From: Heliocidaris erythrogramma
Taxonomy: Eukaryota > Echinodermata > Echinoidea > Camarodonta > Echinometridae
Reading direction: 5' to 3'
Length of the DNA stretch: 64,000 nucleotides
NCBI GenBank assembly: GCA_025617745.1
Contig: CM046856.1
Span: 39,058,888-39,122,887 of the forward strand
Shown here: positions 20,797 to 33,006 of the stretch, one piece after another
How positions within the stretch are numbered: position 1 is the first letter of the stretch
Layout: the number at the start of each line of letters is the position of its first letter
Program-made: the position numbers and the translations under genes
The notes under the pieces: generated by a model
Database searches by the model: none
What the model was told of the DNA's origin: nothing
The model's input: only the letters and a program-made list of their open reading frames with translations

Positions 20797-23700
20797 ATGT
20801 CTCTCAAAATAAGTACTTTCAATTGTAGAGGGCTTCAGGACAGATTCAAAAGGAAAAAGATATTCAGATTTTTGCACCAAAGAGATGATGATATAATTTT
20901 GCTCCAAGAAACTCATTCTCTTGATGAAAATTTGCAGATGTGGAAATTAGAGTGGGGTGGAGAATTATATGTTAATAGTGCTACCTCTAACTGTAGAGGT
21001 GTAGCAATCCTTTTCAAACCAGGATTAAATGCTTCAATATCTCATGTATATTCAGATGGAAATGGCAGAGTCATTATTTTTGATGCTTTAATAGGAAAAT
21101 TAAAGTTAAGGATAATAAACGTGTATGCTCCTAATCAGGACGACCCCAATTTTTTCTTGGATTTGTTTTCAAATTTTGATGATAGCGATCAAACAAATGT
21201 TGTTCTAGGTGGTGATTTGAATTTAGCCATGGGTCCCTTGGACTATCAAGGCTCTTGTGCTGAACATAGTAATTCAAGATCAAGAAATATTTTTTCCTTT
21301 TTAATAGATGAATATAATTTGAATGATACTTGGAGATTAAAGCATCCCACAGACAGGGTATTTACAAGACATCAACAAAATCCTATCGCCCTTTCGAGAC
21401 TTGATTATCTATTTGTGTCAAACAGTATCTTGGCAAATATTTTAAGCAGTACTATATCTCATGGTCTGGCATCGGACCATTCTGTGGTCACTGTAGAATT
21501 ATCTATTGGAGTTCCCAAAAGGGGCAGAGGTTATTGGAAATTAAATTGCCATTTACTTCAGAGAGATGCAGATTTTATAAAGTAAATTAAAGTTAAGATT
21601 AATGATTTTAAGCAGGACCATGCTAATTCATCCTGTAACCCCCATGTCATCTGGGACTCTTTTAAGAGCACGATAGTAGGTTATTGCATTGAATACTCAG
21701 CAAGGAAAAAGAAAGAGAGAATGAAGGATAAATGTAAATTGGAAGCAGAAATTGAAGTTTTAAGACAAAGGCTGACTAAGACACAAAATGATGCAGAGTG
21801 TAATGAAAAAATGCAACTTTTAGGTAGTTTAGAAAAAAAGTTAGAAGACATTTATGATTTTGAAACAGCTGGTGCTATAGTTAGGTCCCGTGCCAAGTGG
21901 GCTGAGGAAGGTGAGAAGAGCACTAAATACTTCTGTAATCTTGAAAAGAGACATACAGAAAAGAAAAATATTTATATGTTGAAAAATGCAGATGGTTCTC
22001 TAATAGTGAACCCTCAGAATATCATAAAAGAATTACATGGTTTTTATTCTATATTGTATTCTTCACATTGGTCTGAGGATTCTAGCAAAGAAGCAGATCA
22101 TTTTTTTGAGGGACTAGAAATTCCAATATTTTCAAATGATCAAAAAGAAAAACTCAATCAACCATTAACAAAAGTTGAAATATTTAATGCAATTAAGTCA
22201 ATGCCAGCAAATAAATGCCCTGGCTTGGATGGCCTGCCCAAGGAATTTTAAGTTGTCTTTTTTAATGATATTTATGATTATTTAATAGATTCATACGCTT
22301 TTTCCTTTGAAAAGGGTTTTATGTCTCAGTCACAAAGGAACGGAATTATTTCTCTTTTGCCAAAAAATAATAAGGACCCAATGTATGCTAAAAACTACAG
22401 ACCGATTTCCTTATTGAATGTTGATTATAAGATAATTGCTAAATGTTTTGCTTTGAGATTAAAGTCATTTCTGCTAGATGTCATACATAATAATCAGTCT
22501 GGGTTTCTGAAAGGTAGGAATATAGCACATAATATACGTTTAATTATTGATTTGATTGATTACACTAATGCTCATGATGTTCCTGGTGGTCTATTACTAT
22601 TAGACATAGAGAAAGCATTTGATAGTGTTGAACATGAATATTTGTATAAGGTCCTGGAACGTTTTGATGTTGGTCATGATTTTTTAACTTGGATTAAATG
22701 TTTTTATAATAACAGAAGCAGCTATGTTCTAAATAATGGCTACATGTCATCAACAGTCCACTTGGAAAAAGGAATATTTCAAGGATGCCCAATATCCCCA
22801 TACCTCTTTCTTCTAGCAATAGAAATATTGGGTATTTCAATAAGAAACAATCCATTAATAAAAGGTGTACAAATTGGGGAAGTTGAACATAAAGTTAGTA
22901 TGTACGCTGATGATACAACTTGTTTTTTAAACGGAGATTTGGAGTCAATTAATAATTTATTTGGTACTTTGGAGAAATTCGGGGCCTTCTCTGGTTGTAA
23001 GGTTAATATATTGAAAAGTGAAGGGATTTGGTTGGGATCTCTAAAAAAAATCCAGAGAAAAACCTTTTAGTGAAAAGGGACTGGTTTGGAACAATTCAAC
23101 TTTTTCTTGTTTGGGAATAAAGTTTTCTTTGGACTTAAATTTGCTTCTTGAACTGAATTATAATCAGAGATTGGGGAATATCGAACAGACCTTGAATTGC
23201 TGGCGTTCAAGATCATTGTCCCTTATAGGGAAGATAACTGTTGTGAAAACTCTTGTATTGCCCAAACTGTTGTTCTTATTTACTACTCTGTGTATTCATA
23301 TTCCTGAAAAGTTTTTCAAAAAGCTTGAATATTCTTTTTTTTAATTCATTTGGTCAGGCGGCAATGATAGGATAAAACGAAAATATTTGTACAATGAATA
23401 TGACCAATGTGGCTTGAAAATGTTAGATATCAGATCATTTGCCCTGGCCCAAAAGTTGGTTTGGTCAAGACACATGTTGAATGAAGATTTTAAAAGTGAT
23501 TGGAAACAAATTGAAATGAAAAGTCTCACTGATTTCCATACAGACACTTTCATTTTATTTAGAGCAAGTGCTCCTGACAATCGTTTAAGAATGTAAATTT
23601 CCAGCTGGGGGAAACCATTAAGGTCTGGTATGTGTTTAGAAGTAGATTGTTGACCAACATGAATTTAAGAGAGATGCACAAAATGGATGTGTTGTGGTTT

Positions 23701-24571
23701 AATAAGAATATTTGTTTGAAAACAAAGAAATATTTTTACTATTCGGAGTGGTATGATAAAGGTATTAAAACAGTACAGGATTTGATGTTTAATGGTACTC
23801 GCTTTAAGGAGTTTTTTGAATTGGTATTGGAATTTAATATTTCAATTCGTGATAGAAGGAAGTATTCTTTCCTTATCAAGTCTATCCCTTTGTTTGGAAC
23901 GTGGTCCAATGACTCACGGGACCCATATGTTTTAGTGGTTAGTAAGTTATTCAGTTGTAATAGTCTCTCTAAATTTTCTTATTCAATCTTTAAGGACCAA
24001 CTGTTACCCAAGGATAGAAGCAGAAAGTGGAATGACATTTTTGGTATAGATTTAAATGATGAAGAATGGACGTTGGTCCACAGGAATAATCTTAAGTGCA
24101 CAATTGAAACCCAACTAAGGTCTTTTTATGTTAAAACTTTCCATAAGGCTATAGCCACTAACGATTTTCTGCATAAAATTAAGAGGTCAGACACTGAATT
24201 ATGCAGTCTTTGTAATCAATCTAATGACTCTATTCAGCATTTTATGGTTGAATGCGTAGTTGTAAATCCTCTTTGGAAATGTTTGGAAAAACTTTTTGAG
24301 TTCAAAATTAGGGACACGGGTACAACTCTCATCCTTTCAAAGACTTTTTGGTTGTAGCAAAGACCAACAAAATTATTTATGTATAAACTTCTTTCTTTTG
24401 TGCACACGTTTTTATATTTATCGTTGTAAATTCAGAAAGGAAAAACCAAACTTTCAATCTGCTTTTTAAGATTAAATATAAATCAGAATACCTGATAGCT
24501 CTCAAGAATAATAAGATGAGACTACATTTTCAAAAGTTTGTCACGATGCTAGAGTCTGTATTTTTCTTGTA
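20797..24571 (+). pseudogene. L1/Tx1-type ORF2: endonuclease and reverse transcriptase, disrupted
   Basis: Residues 1-235 form an APE nuclease. TFNCRG, QETHS, NVYAPN, GGDLN, SRLDYLF and SDHSVV are all present, so the catalytic residues look intact. The RT follows: YRPISLLNVDYKI, motif A LLLDIEKAFDSV, motif B GCPISPYLF, and motif C MYADDTTCFL at about 22900. FSGCKVNILKSEGIWLGS is a typical L1/Tx1 segment. A C-terminal CCHC finger (CSLCNQSNDSIQHFMVEC) lies near 24208-24255. Breaks are a TAA at 21583, a TAA at 22249, a frameshift near 23060, TAAs at about 23342 and 23594, a return to the first frame near 23600, a TAG at 24355 and a TAA soon after. The protein nicks DNA and copies element RNA in cis. 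Confidence 0.92.
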
Positions 24572-24731
24572 AGCCATGACCCGAGTATAGTATACCATGT
24601 ATTCAGCTTTGTTCAGTGACCGTACCTCTTTTTTTCCTTTTTTTAAATTTTTTTATTATGCTCATATTTATTTTTTGTACATATGTTATCAATTGTTTCA
24701 ATAAAAACATAAATAAAAAAACAAAAAAGAA

Positions 24732-24747
24732 ATGTTTATTAAAATAA
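24732..24747 (+). repeat. right target site duplication of the L1-like LINE
   Basis: ATGTTTATTAAAATAA, directly after the A-rich tail. An exact copy of 19567-19582. Confidence 0.9.
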
Positions 24748-26046
24748 CTCACTTATCAACATAAAAGTTAATGCTCTCTTGAAATGCAATATACAGATTA
24801 TTATGGTTCATGGACAACAAATCATGGGGCAGGTGAGGGGGGGGGGCAGCATACCAATTGCTATTTTATTTCATTTTGTAAGCAAACAAGTTTAAATCTA
24901 TCTAGTGACATCCGATATATAGGTGGATTATAATCCCTTCAAATTATTATCAGAATATACAAGACATAAAAGTACAAAGAGACCACCTTACTGCCCAAAA
25001 TGATATGAGGTGATGTTTATCCAAATTTTGGTAGTTTTGAAAATTTCGACGTGTGCTGAAACTCCCGAGCCCCTGATTCGTTTTTAAAAATTTTCTAAAT
25101 TACATTGGAATTAAAAGGAAAATTATTTGATTTTGAAAATTTATTGGTTACATTTCAAATTTAAATTACTGCATTAGTCTGAGGTGACATGATAACTGAC
25201 TGTGCCTAACTTAAAAGGTTTTTATTAAGTATTGTTTTGAAGTGTGAAAAGAATTTAGAATTAGGCTCAAGATTAATGGGCCAATCATGCAAACTACAAT
25301 TTTGTTTAAATACGTGTACATGGACATGTAGACCTACAAAAGGTAAATCCGTGGTAGTCAAAGTCTTTGCTTTTATTTCAAAATTACAAATTTTTGGGTG
25401 TATCTATAAATGCTCTGAGAGTGAAATGTCAAGTGATTGCAATAAGGGCCATTCAATAGCCTTCATACAACCCTGAACCCCCCCTTAGAAAAATAAATAA
25501 ATAAATAAATAAAAAAATAAAAATAAAAAAAATAAAAAAAAAATTAAAAAAAATAAATAAAAAAATAAAATAAAAGTTACAAATCTGTTTGTTTCCCCTT
25601 TGAATAGTATGTTAGCTCTTTTCTTTTGACCCACACTTTGACATTCAATTGCCAGCTCAGAAATAGCTTTCCTGACATTTAGAATACATATATTTGTCAT
25701 TATGTAAATTAGCAATAAATCTCTCTGGAAAAAAAATTAATTAAACATTAAATAATAATAAAGATCTCTCTAGAGAGATTCTTTACTAGACGTCAACGAG
25801 AGGCAAATAAGTTTTTAACTTTAAATGCCTACATGCAAGGTATTATCCAAGGTATAAAGATAAAAATACTTCGATCCCTATAATGACTCAGTTACTTGAC
25901 ACTTAACAGCTTAACAAGCCATGTAACTGATGAGCTTCCTTGGACAACCTGCATTATAAAAACAAAAAGAAGGGACAAAAAAAAATAAACTTCTTGTAGA
26001 CTGTGGACTGGATTTTAAAGAAGGGAACAAAAATGGTATATCTCTC
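24748..26046. other. no gene seen
   Basis: AT-rich sequence with a G-run at about 24837-24848 and an AAATA low-complexity tract at 25490-25580. No protein-like frame. Confidence 0.5.
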
Positions 26047-26330
26047 CAGAGGGGAATCCAGGATTTCGTATAAGGGGGGAAGGGGGGGGGGGGACACATA
26101 AATGCTGGATTGTTAACTTTGGGAAGATCTGTATATTTTTGGGTCTTGCCAGCCCTCCAAATGTCGCTCAGTGGAGGGGGGGGGGGGGGGGGTTATGGGG
26201 TCCAGTTTCCCTCCATAAATATCTGACAAGCAAGAAAACAAAAAAAAGAACAAAAACAAAAACAAAAAAAGTTTTCCGTTCTAAAGAGGGGGGGGGGGGG
26301 GGGGGCACGGGTCGGGATTTGTTGTTCTTC
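26047..26330 (+). mobile_element. G-tract MITE, right-truncated
   Basis: The left end CAGAGGGGAATCCAGGATTT resembles the hAT-type terminus. Inside are GTCGCTCAGTGG, TTATGGGGTCCAGTTTCCCT and CTGACAAGCAAG, matching the 17277 and 35503 copies, then a G-run and GCACGGGTCGGG. It ends without the usual right terminus. Confidence 0.6.
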
Positions 26331-26599
26331 CTTCAATAATTATAGAAACTAGCGGGACCCGTGGAAATCCACGGGTTCACTTTTTACATTGCACTCTCAA
26401 CATTTTCACAATCGATATGTACATGCTTGTGAGTTTATCTGTTTATTATTTTTATGTTAATGAAATTATCACGCATACGTGCTCATGATCACAATTACTT
26501 AGTCAAATATACCCACATACTCAGTTAAAAATATTGTATAATGTTATGTAATGTACAGAATATATTTCAATTCTATCTTAGATATCATTATGACATAAG

Positions 26600-26665
26600 G
26601 GGGAGGAAGAGAGAAATAGAGAGAGGGGGAGGGACAGAGAGAGAGAGAGAGTGTGTTGGTAGACA
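26600..26665 (+). repeat. GA-rich microsatellite
   Basis: GAGAGA-type simple sequence with GGGAG interruptions. The CT-rich minus-strand frames over it are artefacts. Confidence 0.8.
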
Positions 26666-27621
26666 GATAAGACGAGAGAGAAATTGATGTAGAGAATATA
26701 AACATAACAGAAAGAGAAAGAGTGGAATAGAGATAAAAGACTTTCTTTTGATGTTAGTGTTTCCATTTAGCATATTGTTTTATTATATGAGAACTTAAAT
26801 ATAGTTGTAAAATTAATTAGCAAGTTAATGGCCTAGTTATTTTGTGTACGGAATATTGTTGTCATCGTAGAGGTCGCTTATTACTTAGTCTATAGCAAGA
26901 AATACAATTTTTGTTAGAAATCGGTAGTAGTTATCTATTTTCTATAAGTAATTGAGCAAAAATTCACCGACACATATCTCAAATTCAGTGAGACACATGT
27001 ATGAGCAATAAATGCGTTCAATCACATCCTACAATAAACATTAAAAGTATTAAAAAAAATAGAAGTATGAATTTTCGAATATTGGGCCCCCTCCCTCACA
27101 AAATCCTGGATCCGCCGTTGGACATGGTGGATGGTGAAGGCAGGCCCTATCATGCCCCTGCCCTCACTCTACTCCATCCGGTGGCATAGAAAGGTCCCAA
27201 ATACAATGAAAATAAAAATGATTGATGCATTCACATAATCCCGCGTCACCCATCCCATCTTTAACCCCTGCTAGTGCTATCTACACTGAGTTTATTTTTC
27301 TACAATAAAAAAATTGTAATGTGCATTCACATATCCCCACCCCCTGCCCGCTATATATCTACGCCAATGACTTTAATGGAATAACGCTCCTCTAACATAA
27401 TGCCTGCCCCTCAAACTGATAATATTCATGGAACAAATTTTTCTTTTTTAAAGAAACAAAATCCATGTAGAATATATTCAAATAAGATGAATTTACCATC
27501 GAATAAAAAATGAATACAGGTGTATTCGGCCTGTTTCCAATCTGTTTCCAATCTTGATATAAGAAACCCAGTGAGGCATTTACTGCAGTGTGGGCTTTAA
27601 AATTCAAGTAATGTATAAAAT
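26666..27621. other. no gene seen
   Basis: AT-rich sequence. AATCCTGGATCCGCCG at about 27099 is an isolated end of a hAT-like MITE. The remainder shows no feature. Confidence 0.45.
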
Positions 27622-27632
27622 CTGCTCTGACA

Positions 27633-27857
27633 CATAATGCGCGTACCAAGGGGTAGTTTTGGGTGTTTTAGGTGTTCAAACATCCCTCGTTTGGTGTTAT
27701 TTGAAGTTAAAACACCCCCCCCCCTTTAGAATTCCTGATAACCTTTTTTTTTTACTTGTCAGATAATTTTTGAAAAAAAGACCTCCCCCCCCCCCAATTA
27801 AAAAAAAAATACTGTAGTAAAAACTACCCCCTTTAAAAAATCCTGGGTACGCCACTG
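27633..27857 (-). mobile_element. hAT-like MITE with perfect 8-bp target duplication
   Basis: Flanked by CTCTGACA at 27625-27632 and 27858-27865. The right end TCCTGGGTACGCCACTG is a hAT-style terminus and the left end (GCGTACCAAGG) is a degraded match. The interior in reverse has TCTGACAAGT plus an A-run and two C-tracts, linking it to the G-tract family at 17277 and 35503. Confidence 0.75.
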
Positions 27858-27871
27858 CTCTGACATACGAT

Positions 27872-29190
27872 AGGATAATAATAATAATAATAATAACGGT
27901 CATTTATAACGCGCTATTCACAAAAGAGTATCATAGCGCTTACAATTCACAATAAAATATACATGTATACAAAAGAACAAAACATAACTTTATGGATAAA
28001 GATAAGTTTTTAGTTTGGATTTAAAAGTTAGCTGGTTTTCTATTACTCGTATTGAGAGTGGGATATTATTCCAAACCCTAGAAGCAGTTACACTAAATCG
28101 TTTTTCAGCAAATGAAAGAGTTGATCTGGGAATTACAAGTCTAGTGATATCAGTTTTTGAACGGAGATTACGAGCGGGTAAGTACAACGAAATTGTGTCA
28201 GCAAGGTAACAAGGGGCAGTATTATTGAGTAATTTGTGCACAAACAAGCAGAGCTTAAACTGAACACGCTGAGAAAAAGGAAGCCAGTGTAGTTCTTTAA
28301 ATAAAGGAGATACCTGGACTCTCCAGCCAACCTGAAATACCAAACGGGCTGCACGATTTGAACACTTTCGATTCTCTTCTTATCCTTAGAAGAAAGAACG
28401 ACAAACAGACTATTGCAATAATCAATTTTTGACAATATAAGGGCCCTAACAGCATGATGACAGGTTTTTACATCAATGAACCTTCTTACTCGCCATAGAT
28501 TCTTCAAGTGGAAATTGCACGTACGTACTATGTTATTAACATGTGTTGCAAGCGTAAAACTTGTATCAATGCATATACCAAGATTCATAACTGTGGAGGA
28601 TAAGGCAATCATCTTGTCCCCTACTGGAAGTCTAACATCAGACAAGTCGTTGGCACAGCGAGTAGATGGACACAATACAATAAACTCTGTCTTAGAAACA
28701 TTAAGTTTAAGAAAGTTTCTAGTCATCCACTGGCTAATATCTAGAATACATAATGAAATACGTTGCAACACCTCCTGCACACTATCTGTTTAACGGGGAT
28801 CAAATGGAGCATACAATTGAATATCGTCAGCGTAAATTAAGTAACATAGATTGTGCTTCTGAATAATACTACCTACATGAGTGATATAAGCGCTGAAGAG
28901 GAGGGGACCCAAGACAGACCCTTGAGGGACTCCATATCCAGAAGTCCATGGCTCTGACATTTGTTCCTTGATTTTCACCTGTGATGTCCAACCAGTTACG
29001 TAAGAATGTGCCCATCTTAAAGCAATATCGGACAGTAACAAATCTGATTCAAGCCGTTTAATTAAGATCTCATGGTCGACAGTATCGAACGCTGCACTCA
29101 AGTCTAGAAGCACAAGAACAACTGCTTTCCGTTTGTCAAACTGAGCTAAAGTATCATTTTGGAGCTTAAGGAGAGCAGTCTCAGTACTGG
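27872..29190 (-). pseudogene. 5'-truncated L2-like LINE with RT palm and C-terminus
   Basis: On the minus strand, from 29190, the order is ETALLKLQND, VLVLLDLSAAFDTVDHEILI (motif A), SGYGVPQGSVLGPLLF (motif B), IYADDIQLYAPF (motif C), then a frame change near 28790 into SQWMTRNFLKLNVSKTEFI and the thumb. A further shift near 28330 gives LFKELHWLPFSQRVQFKLCL, ARNLRSK and FKSKLKTYLYP. This is L2-group architecture. The 3' UTR contains the reverse complement of GCGCTATTC..AAAGAGTATCATAGCGCTT and ends in an ATT-repeat tail at 27876-27896. At least two frameshifts make it inactive. Confidence 0.9.
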
Positions 29191-30587
29191 TTTAGACATG
29201 GTTAATAATAACTTCATCGTCAAATGTTAACTGCAGTTTAAAAAAAATGGTAAGTAGGCCTACACATATTTTCAATCTTGAAATAAGCAGCGCTCAGTAA
29301 GGTATTTACTGCTGGGCATTTCGAATCAGCCAAGCCGTACTATACTACAGCTCAGTCGCAGAATGTCGACTGTAGGTGGGCGCTGCCGTGACAGATTACC
29401 AGCGTTGTAAAGAAGAATGTAATCATTTTTTTTAAAATAAATACAGATCGAATAGGGGAAAACAGAGCCCACAAATACTATACTCAAACATTTTTTGTTC
29501 TCAACAACGTCACTCTCACTGGTGAGAGCTACAGAGTCTGCACTACGTACCGTTCGCCGGACGCACGCGCAATCGTCGTCTGATTCGGTCAACGGCGGGC
29601 AGCGGGAAAACATTTTATAGAGTCCATCGGACCCCCTCCTGCAGCGCGTGCAAAGTTAATCGGGGCGGGCGCGGGACCCCCTGCGTGGCGTCACCGAATT
29701 AATTATATTAGATGTAAATCTAAGTTTAAATCATTTAACAGAAGTACATATTTTCATCTTCCATTCCAAATTTGATTCTAGACCAAGACATCTAGTATTA
29801 ATGGCTAAATCGGTAAGCGGGTATAATCAAAATACTTTACTGGACTTTAGAATTTTGATTTTGACTGTACAGACTACGTCTACGTACGGTCTACAGAAAA
29901 CAGATACACATCTCAGTCTAATATCAATAACAAGATCTAATCTTACAGAGCTACTAGTACAATGTCTAAGACTAAACAATGGCCAAATTGAAATTTACAC
30001 CAATTATGTGGGCTTAGAGGTCGACATTAAAAAAAAAATACTTTTCCAGTTCAACTTGGGTTTCCTGCAGTGAGTGGATGACAATAATCTACAGCCCAGC
30101 CCCAGGTAGGGTCTATCACGATATTGGATGATCTGGTCCTGGTCCCCCTGTGTTTCTCTACTTTGGTCCAATAGCTCTGCAATCAAAAGAGAACAAGAGG
30201 TTAGGATCATAGTACATATCCCCCGGAGGAATTTATGCTTTCGTGAGACTTACAAGACAAACTCCTTCGAACACAAAAAATTATCAAAAACAAAGTTTTT
30301 TGAGATTTGTGGGAATCAAAAAATGAATTATGTATGATCTTATACATAAAACATTATGTTAATATGAGCAACTAACCAATCATCGAACAGTATTTGACGA
30401 TTTTTTTTTGACGTCATTCCTCATGAATAAAGATTTATTCAAATTGACCCTCCTAGCTCATTTTTCAAATTGGACAAAGCTCCCACAATGCATCCAATGC
30501 AAAGCCTATGGAATGTCAAAGGTCAGATTTTAGTTGACTCTCTAGCCCTCCATCGGAGGGCATACTGGTATGATCGAATCTCTTTGT
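29191..30587. other. non-coding, with one CpG-rich patch
   Basis: 29320-29690 is CpG-richer and includes a minus-strand frame (29613-29326, beginning MFSRCPPLTESDDDCACV) with TATAAAA just before its ATG. It has no recognised domain. If real it would be a first exon. The rest is AT-rich with no feature. Confidence 0.25.
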
Positions 30588-30675
30588 ATACAAATCTAAA
30601 AAGTGAACTTGCATGAAAACAAAAATGGTAGCCATTTTGGATATTTTTGTGAAATTCAAAACGTAAGTCGCTGCA
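30588..30675 (+). repeat. 88-bp dispersed repeat, copy 2
   Basis: Direct copy of 18391-18478 with two substitutions. Confidence 0.85.
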
Positions 30676-30829
30676 CCTTCTTCTCGTGCTTTTGTCCAAT
30701 ATTTTTTCTTTACATAGAGCACTCAGAAATATAATGCAACGCTGTAAATTGTTCCCTTATATATACCTGCTGCCATTTTCATAAATCACCACAAATCACC
30801 TTCTTCTTTTGCATCACTGATCATTAAAG

Positions 30830-31043
30830 GAGAATGAAACCCTGGGAAAATATCCATTTTAATCCTCCGCCCATATTCTGTATCGTGATTTGATGTGATG
30901 TTTGCCTTCTACCGGGCAGTGATGTAAATCGGCCTCTTTGAGGCGCAATCATGGAAGCCAAGTAATAAAGTGAATTTACTCATCAAGTCGTTTGGCTATG
31001 TGACTGGCATTCTTTAGTGTATTGTCTTAATTTATGGCGTGGT
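30830..31043 (+). mobile_element. possible LTR remnant (R-U5 side)
   Basis: Contains an AATAAAG polyadenylation-like signal near 30965 and a T-rich U5-like end at 31020-31038. Directly after comes TGGTGGCAGCTCGG (31040-31053), a sequence resembling the primer-binding sites that follow Gypsy-type LTRs. No matching second LTR or pol gene lies downstream, so this is tentative. The start at TTAAAGGAGAATGAAACC could instead be a TTAA-element terminus. Confidence 0.3.
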
Positions 31044-31267
31044 GGCAGCTCGGATCTACCTCGTCACGGACGGCATGTAAGAATATTGCCACATACGGGC
31101 AGTCAGTTGGTCGGGAAGATACATGTTTCGTGATAGTGGTCATCGTCTGCTCCATGGTCGTGCCCCTACTCCCCTAGTTCCACGTGTATGGACGGCACGC
31201 ACCAATGCACCGGTGCAAGCCCCCCGCCTCAATCGAACGAAGCCGATCTAGTTATATCATCATTTTT

Positions 31268-31470
31268 CTGGAGTGGCAGTACAGACTCATTCGTCATCTC
31301 ATCAGCTCTCCGCAGTGGCAGTGCGGGTCTTCTTCACTTCATCTTCTCCGTAGTGGCAGTGCGGGCTATCTCTACCCCTCTCTTCAACATGTTCATCTTC
31401 TCCGTAGTGGCAGTGCGGATCCCCTTTCTCTCTTCAAGTTCAAGTTCTCCGTAGTGGCAGTGCGGCCCCT
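31268..31470 (+). repeat. five copies of a GTGGCAGTGCGG motif
   Basis: AGTGGCAGT followed by GCGG (or close variants), usually preceded by TCTCCG, recurs at about 31272, 31313, 31351, 31406 and 31452. The spacing is 40-55 bases. Confidence 0.8.
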
Positions 31471-32245
31471 ATTCTGCTTGATCACCTCACTATCGCTTCA
31501 ACTTTAACTTCAGACGTCAGTGATCACCACTTCTGCAGCCTTTTCCAGAATCATCGTTCACGTCGAGCTTCTTCGGTTCGCGGTTAGATTTACTTTCTGT
31601 AATGATTTTCGATGTCATAACCGGTTTCATTTTTTGGTGTGTTTTTTGCTTCCTTTGTATCCGTTTTTCTCGCAAATTATTCGGTGTCGGGGCTACTGGT
31701 CTAGGTCTCACTTGCGACGAGGTCTCACATGCGACATAGTTCCTGTTTGCTCACCAAGCTTCGACAGCAAAAGTCATCTTCCTCGCTAGAGTTGCTCCAC
31801 CCAGCCGGCTCACCTTAATATTCTCTTTTATTACCGTCTTCGTTCTTATGGCCTCTACTCTATTATTGCTCATCGTTTGCTTCTGATCACATTACAGACT
31901 AAATTTTGGAAGTATAATCTAATTCCATGTTCTTTTTTTACTTTATTGCAATTCCATATGTTTACGATTCCATTCTTTTTTTCTGTTTATAGTTTGAATT
32001 CTATATGTTATCTTTTATTATGATCTGCACTATGGTAGTCTTTCTTTGTATTTTGATTTATTATATTTTAACAGAATAACTACAAGAGGAGATATTGGGA
32101 TAATGGTTATGACCAATCAGTTTTGTCAGATATATTGTTTAGCCAACCTGCTGGATTAATTTCGTTCAGTGGATTTAAGAGGAGGACGGTTGTGAATGAT
32201 TATGAGGGAAGAGGGCAGTATACTTGTAGAAGGGTGGTAGAGGTG
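31471..32245. other. no gene seen
   Basis: Non-coding sequence between the repeat leader and the SINE. The frames here are of random composition. Confidence 0.4.
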
Positions 32246-32521
32246 TCGTGGTCTAGTGGATACGTCACCGGACTGTGGATCTCATGGTTCGCGGTTCGAG
32301 TCCCGCGGCACTAATTTCCTTTGGCTAGACATTAATCTACATTTGCCACTATCCACCAAGGTGTAGTAAATGGGTTACCTGGCAGGAATTTATTCCTTGA
32401 ATGCTTTCAGCGCCTTATAGGGCAGCTGGGCTAAAGCCAGGGTAATATTGGAGCGCATTGAGCACCATTCATGGTGGATATGAGCGCTATATAAATATCA
32501 AATATTATTATTATTATTATA
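32246..32521 (+). mobile_element. tRNA-derived SINE with L2-like 3' tail
   Basis: The tRNA-like head at 32249-32313 has an A box (TGGTCTAGTGG) and a B box (GGTTCGAGTCC) and ends GCGGCAC. The anticodon-loop position reads GTG, suggesting a His-tRNA ancestor. A core of about 140 bases follows (GGTTACCTGGCAGGAATTTA), then GAGCGCTATATAAATATC and an ATT-repeat tail to 32521. The tail resembles those of the L2 LINEs at 5429 and 27872, as expected if the SINE borrows L2 machinery. Confidence 0.85.
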
Positions 32522-33006
32522 TAAGGAATCTGTTATATTTATGATTGTGTTGTTTAGGAAGGAGACAATAAGAGACAGCAAGTAAGCAGTGGCAAGTTAG
32601 GTTGTTATTGATGTAGGAAAGAAAGAAGATCTAATAGGTAGAAGGATATGTCAAGGATAGATTGTTGTTCAACTAGTTGATACCTTGCATGGTTATAATG
32701 AAATGTATTGGAGTCTGTCTATGCATTACGACATTCAAATCAACGTGTATGTTATTATTACAGTGGGTAATATTTTGTCACGTGCCAGCACGTTCTATGC
32801 TAAGTTTTATTATCATGCAATGTTCATCTAGTTGATATAATTTATGGTTATGATGCAATTCATCACACTTATGCATTGCTTATGTCATTTAACTGTACAT
32901 GTGAATATTACAGTAGGTTATATTATATTATATTGCAAGAGGTTCTGTGCTGAAAGTTCCTTTTTTTACATTCAAGGAATTTGTCTTAATTGTCTTATGG
33001 CGCTCT
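32522..33006. other. no gene seen
   Basis: AT-rich sequence with no protein-like frame outside the repeat that follows. Confidence 0.45.

Larger units (their letters stand above)
19583..24731 (+). mobile_element. near full-length L1/Tx1-type non-LTR retrotransposon
   Basis: The copy is bounded by a perfect 16-bp target duplication. It starts with GGGGGGAAGCATGGCGGATG, a G-run plus an ATGGCGG box similar in layout to the YY1 region at the start of mammalian L1. It contains a 5' UTR of about 118 bases, ORF1, a roughly 340-base spacer, ORF2 and a 3' UTR with AATAAA and an A-rich tail. Full length, the target duplication and the A-rich tail all support target-primed reverse transcription. At least seven in-frame stops or frameshifts make this copy incapable of autonomous activity. 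Confidence 0.92.

Noticed and set aside
28476..28793. 105-codon plus-strand frame
   Set aside because: A shadow of the minus-strand L2-like reverse transcriptase.
31184..31507. Two overlapping plus-strand frames across the GTGGCAGT repeats
   Set aside because: Composition follows the repeated motif, and neither frame shows gag or other known features.
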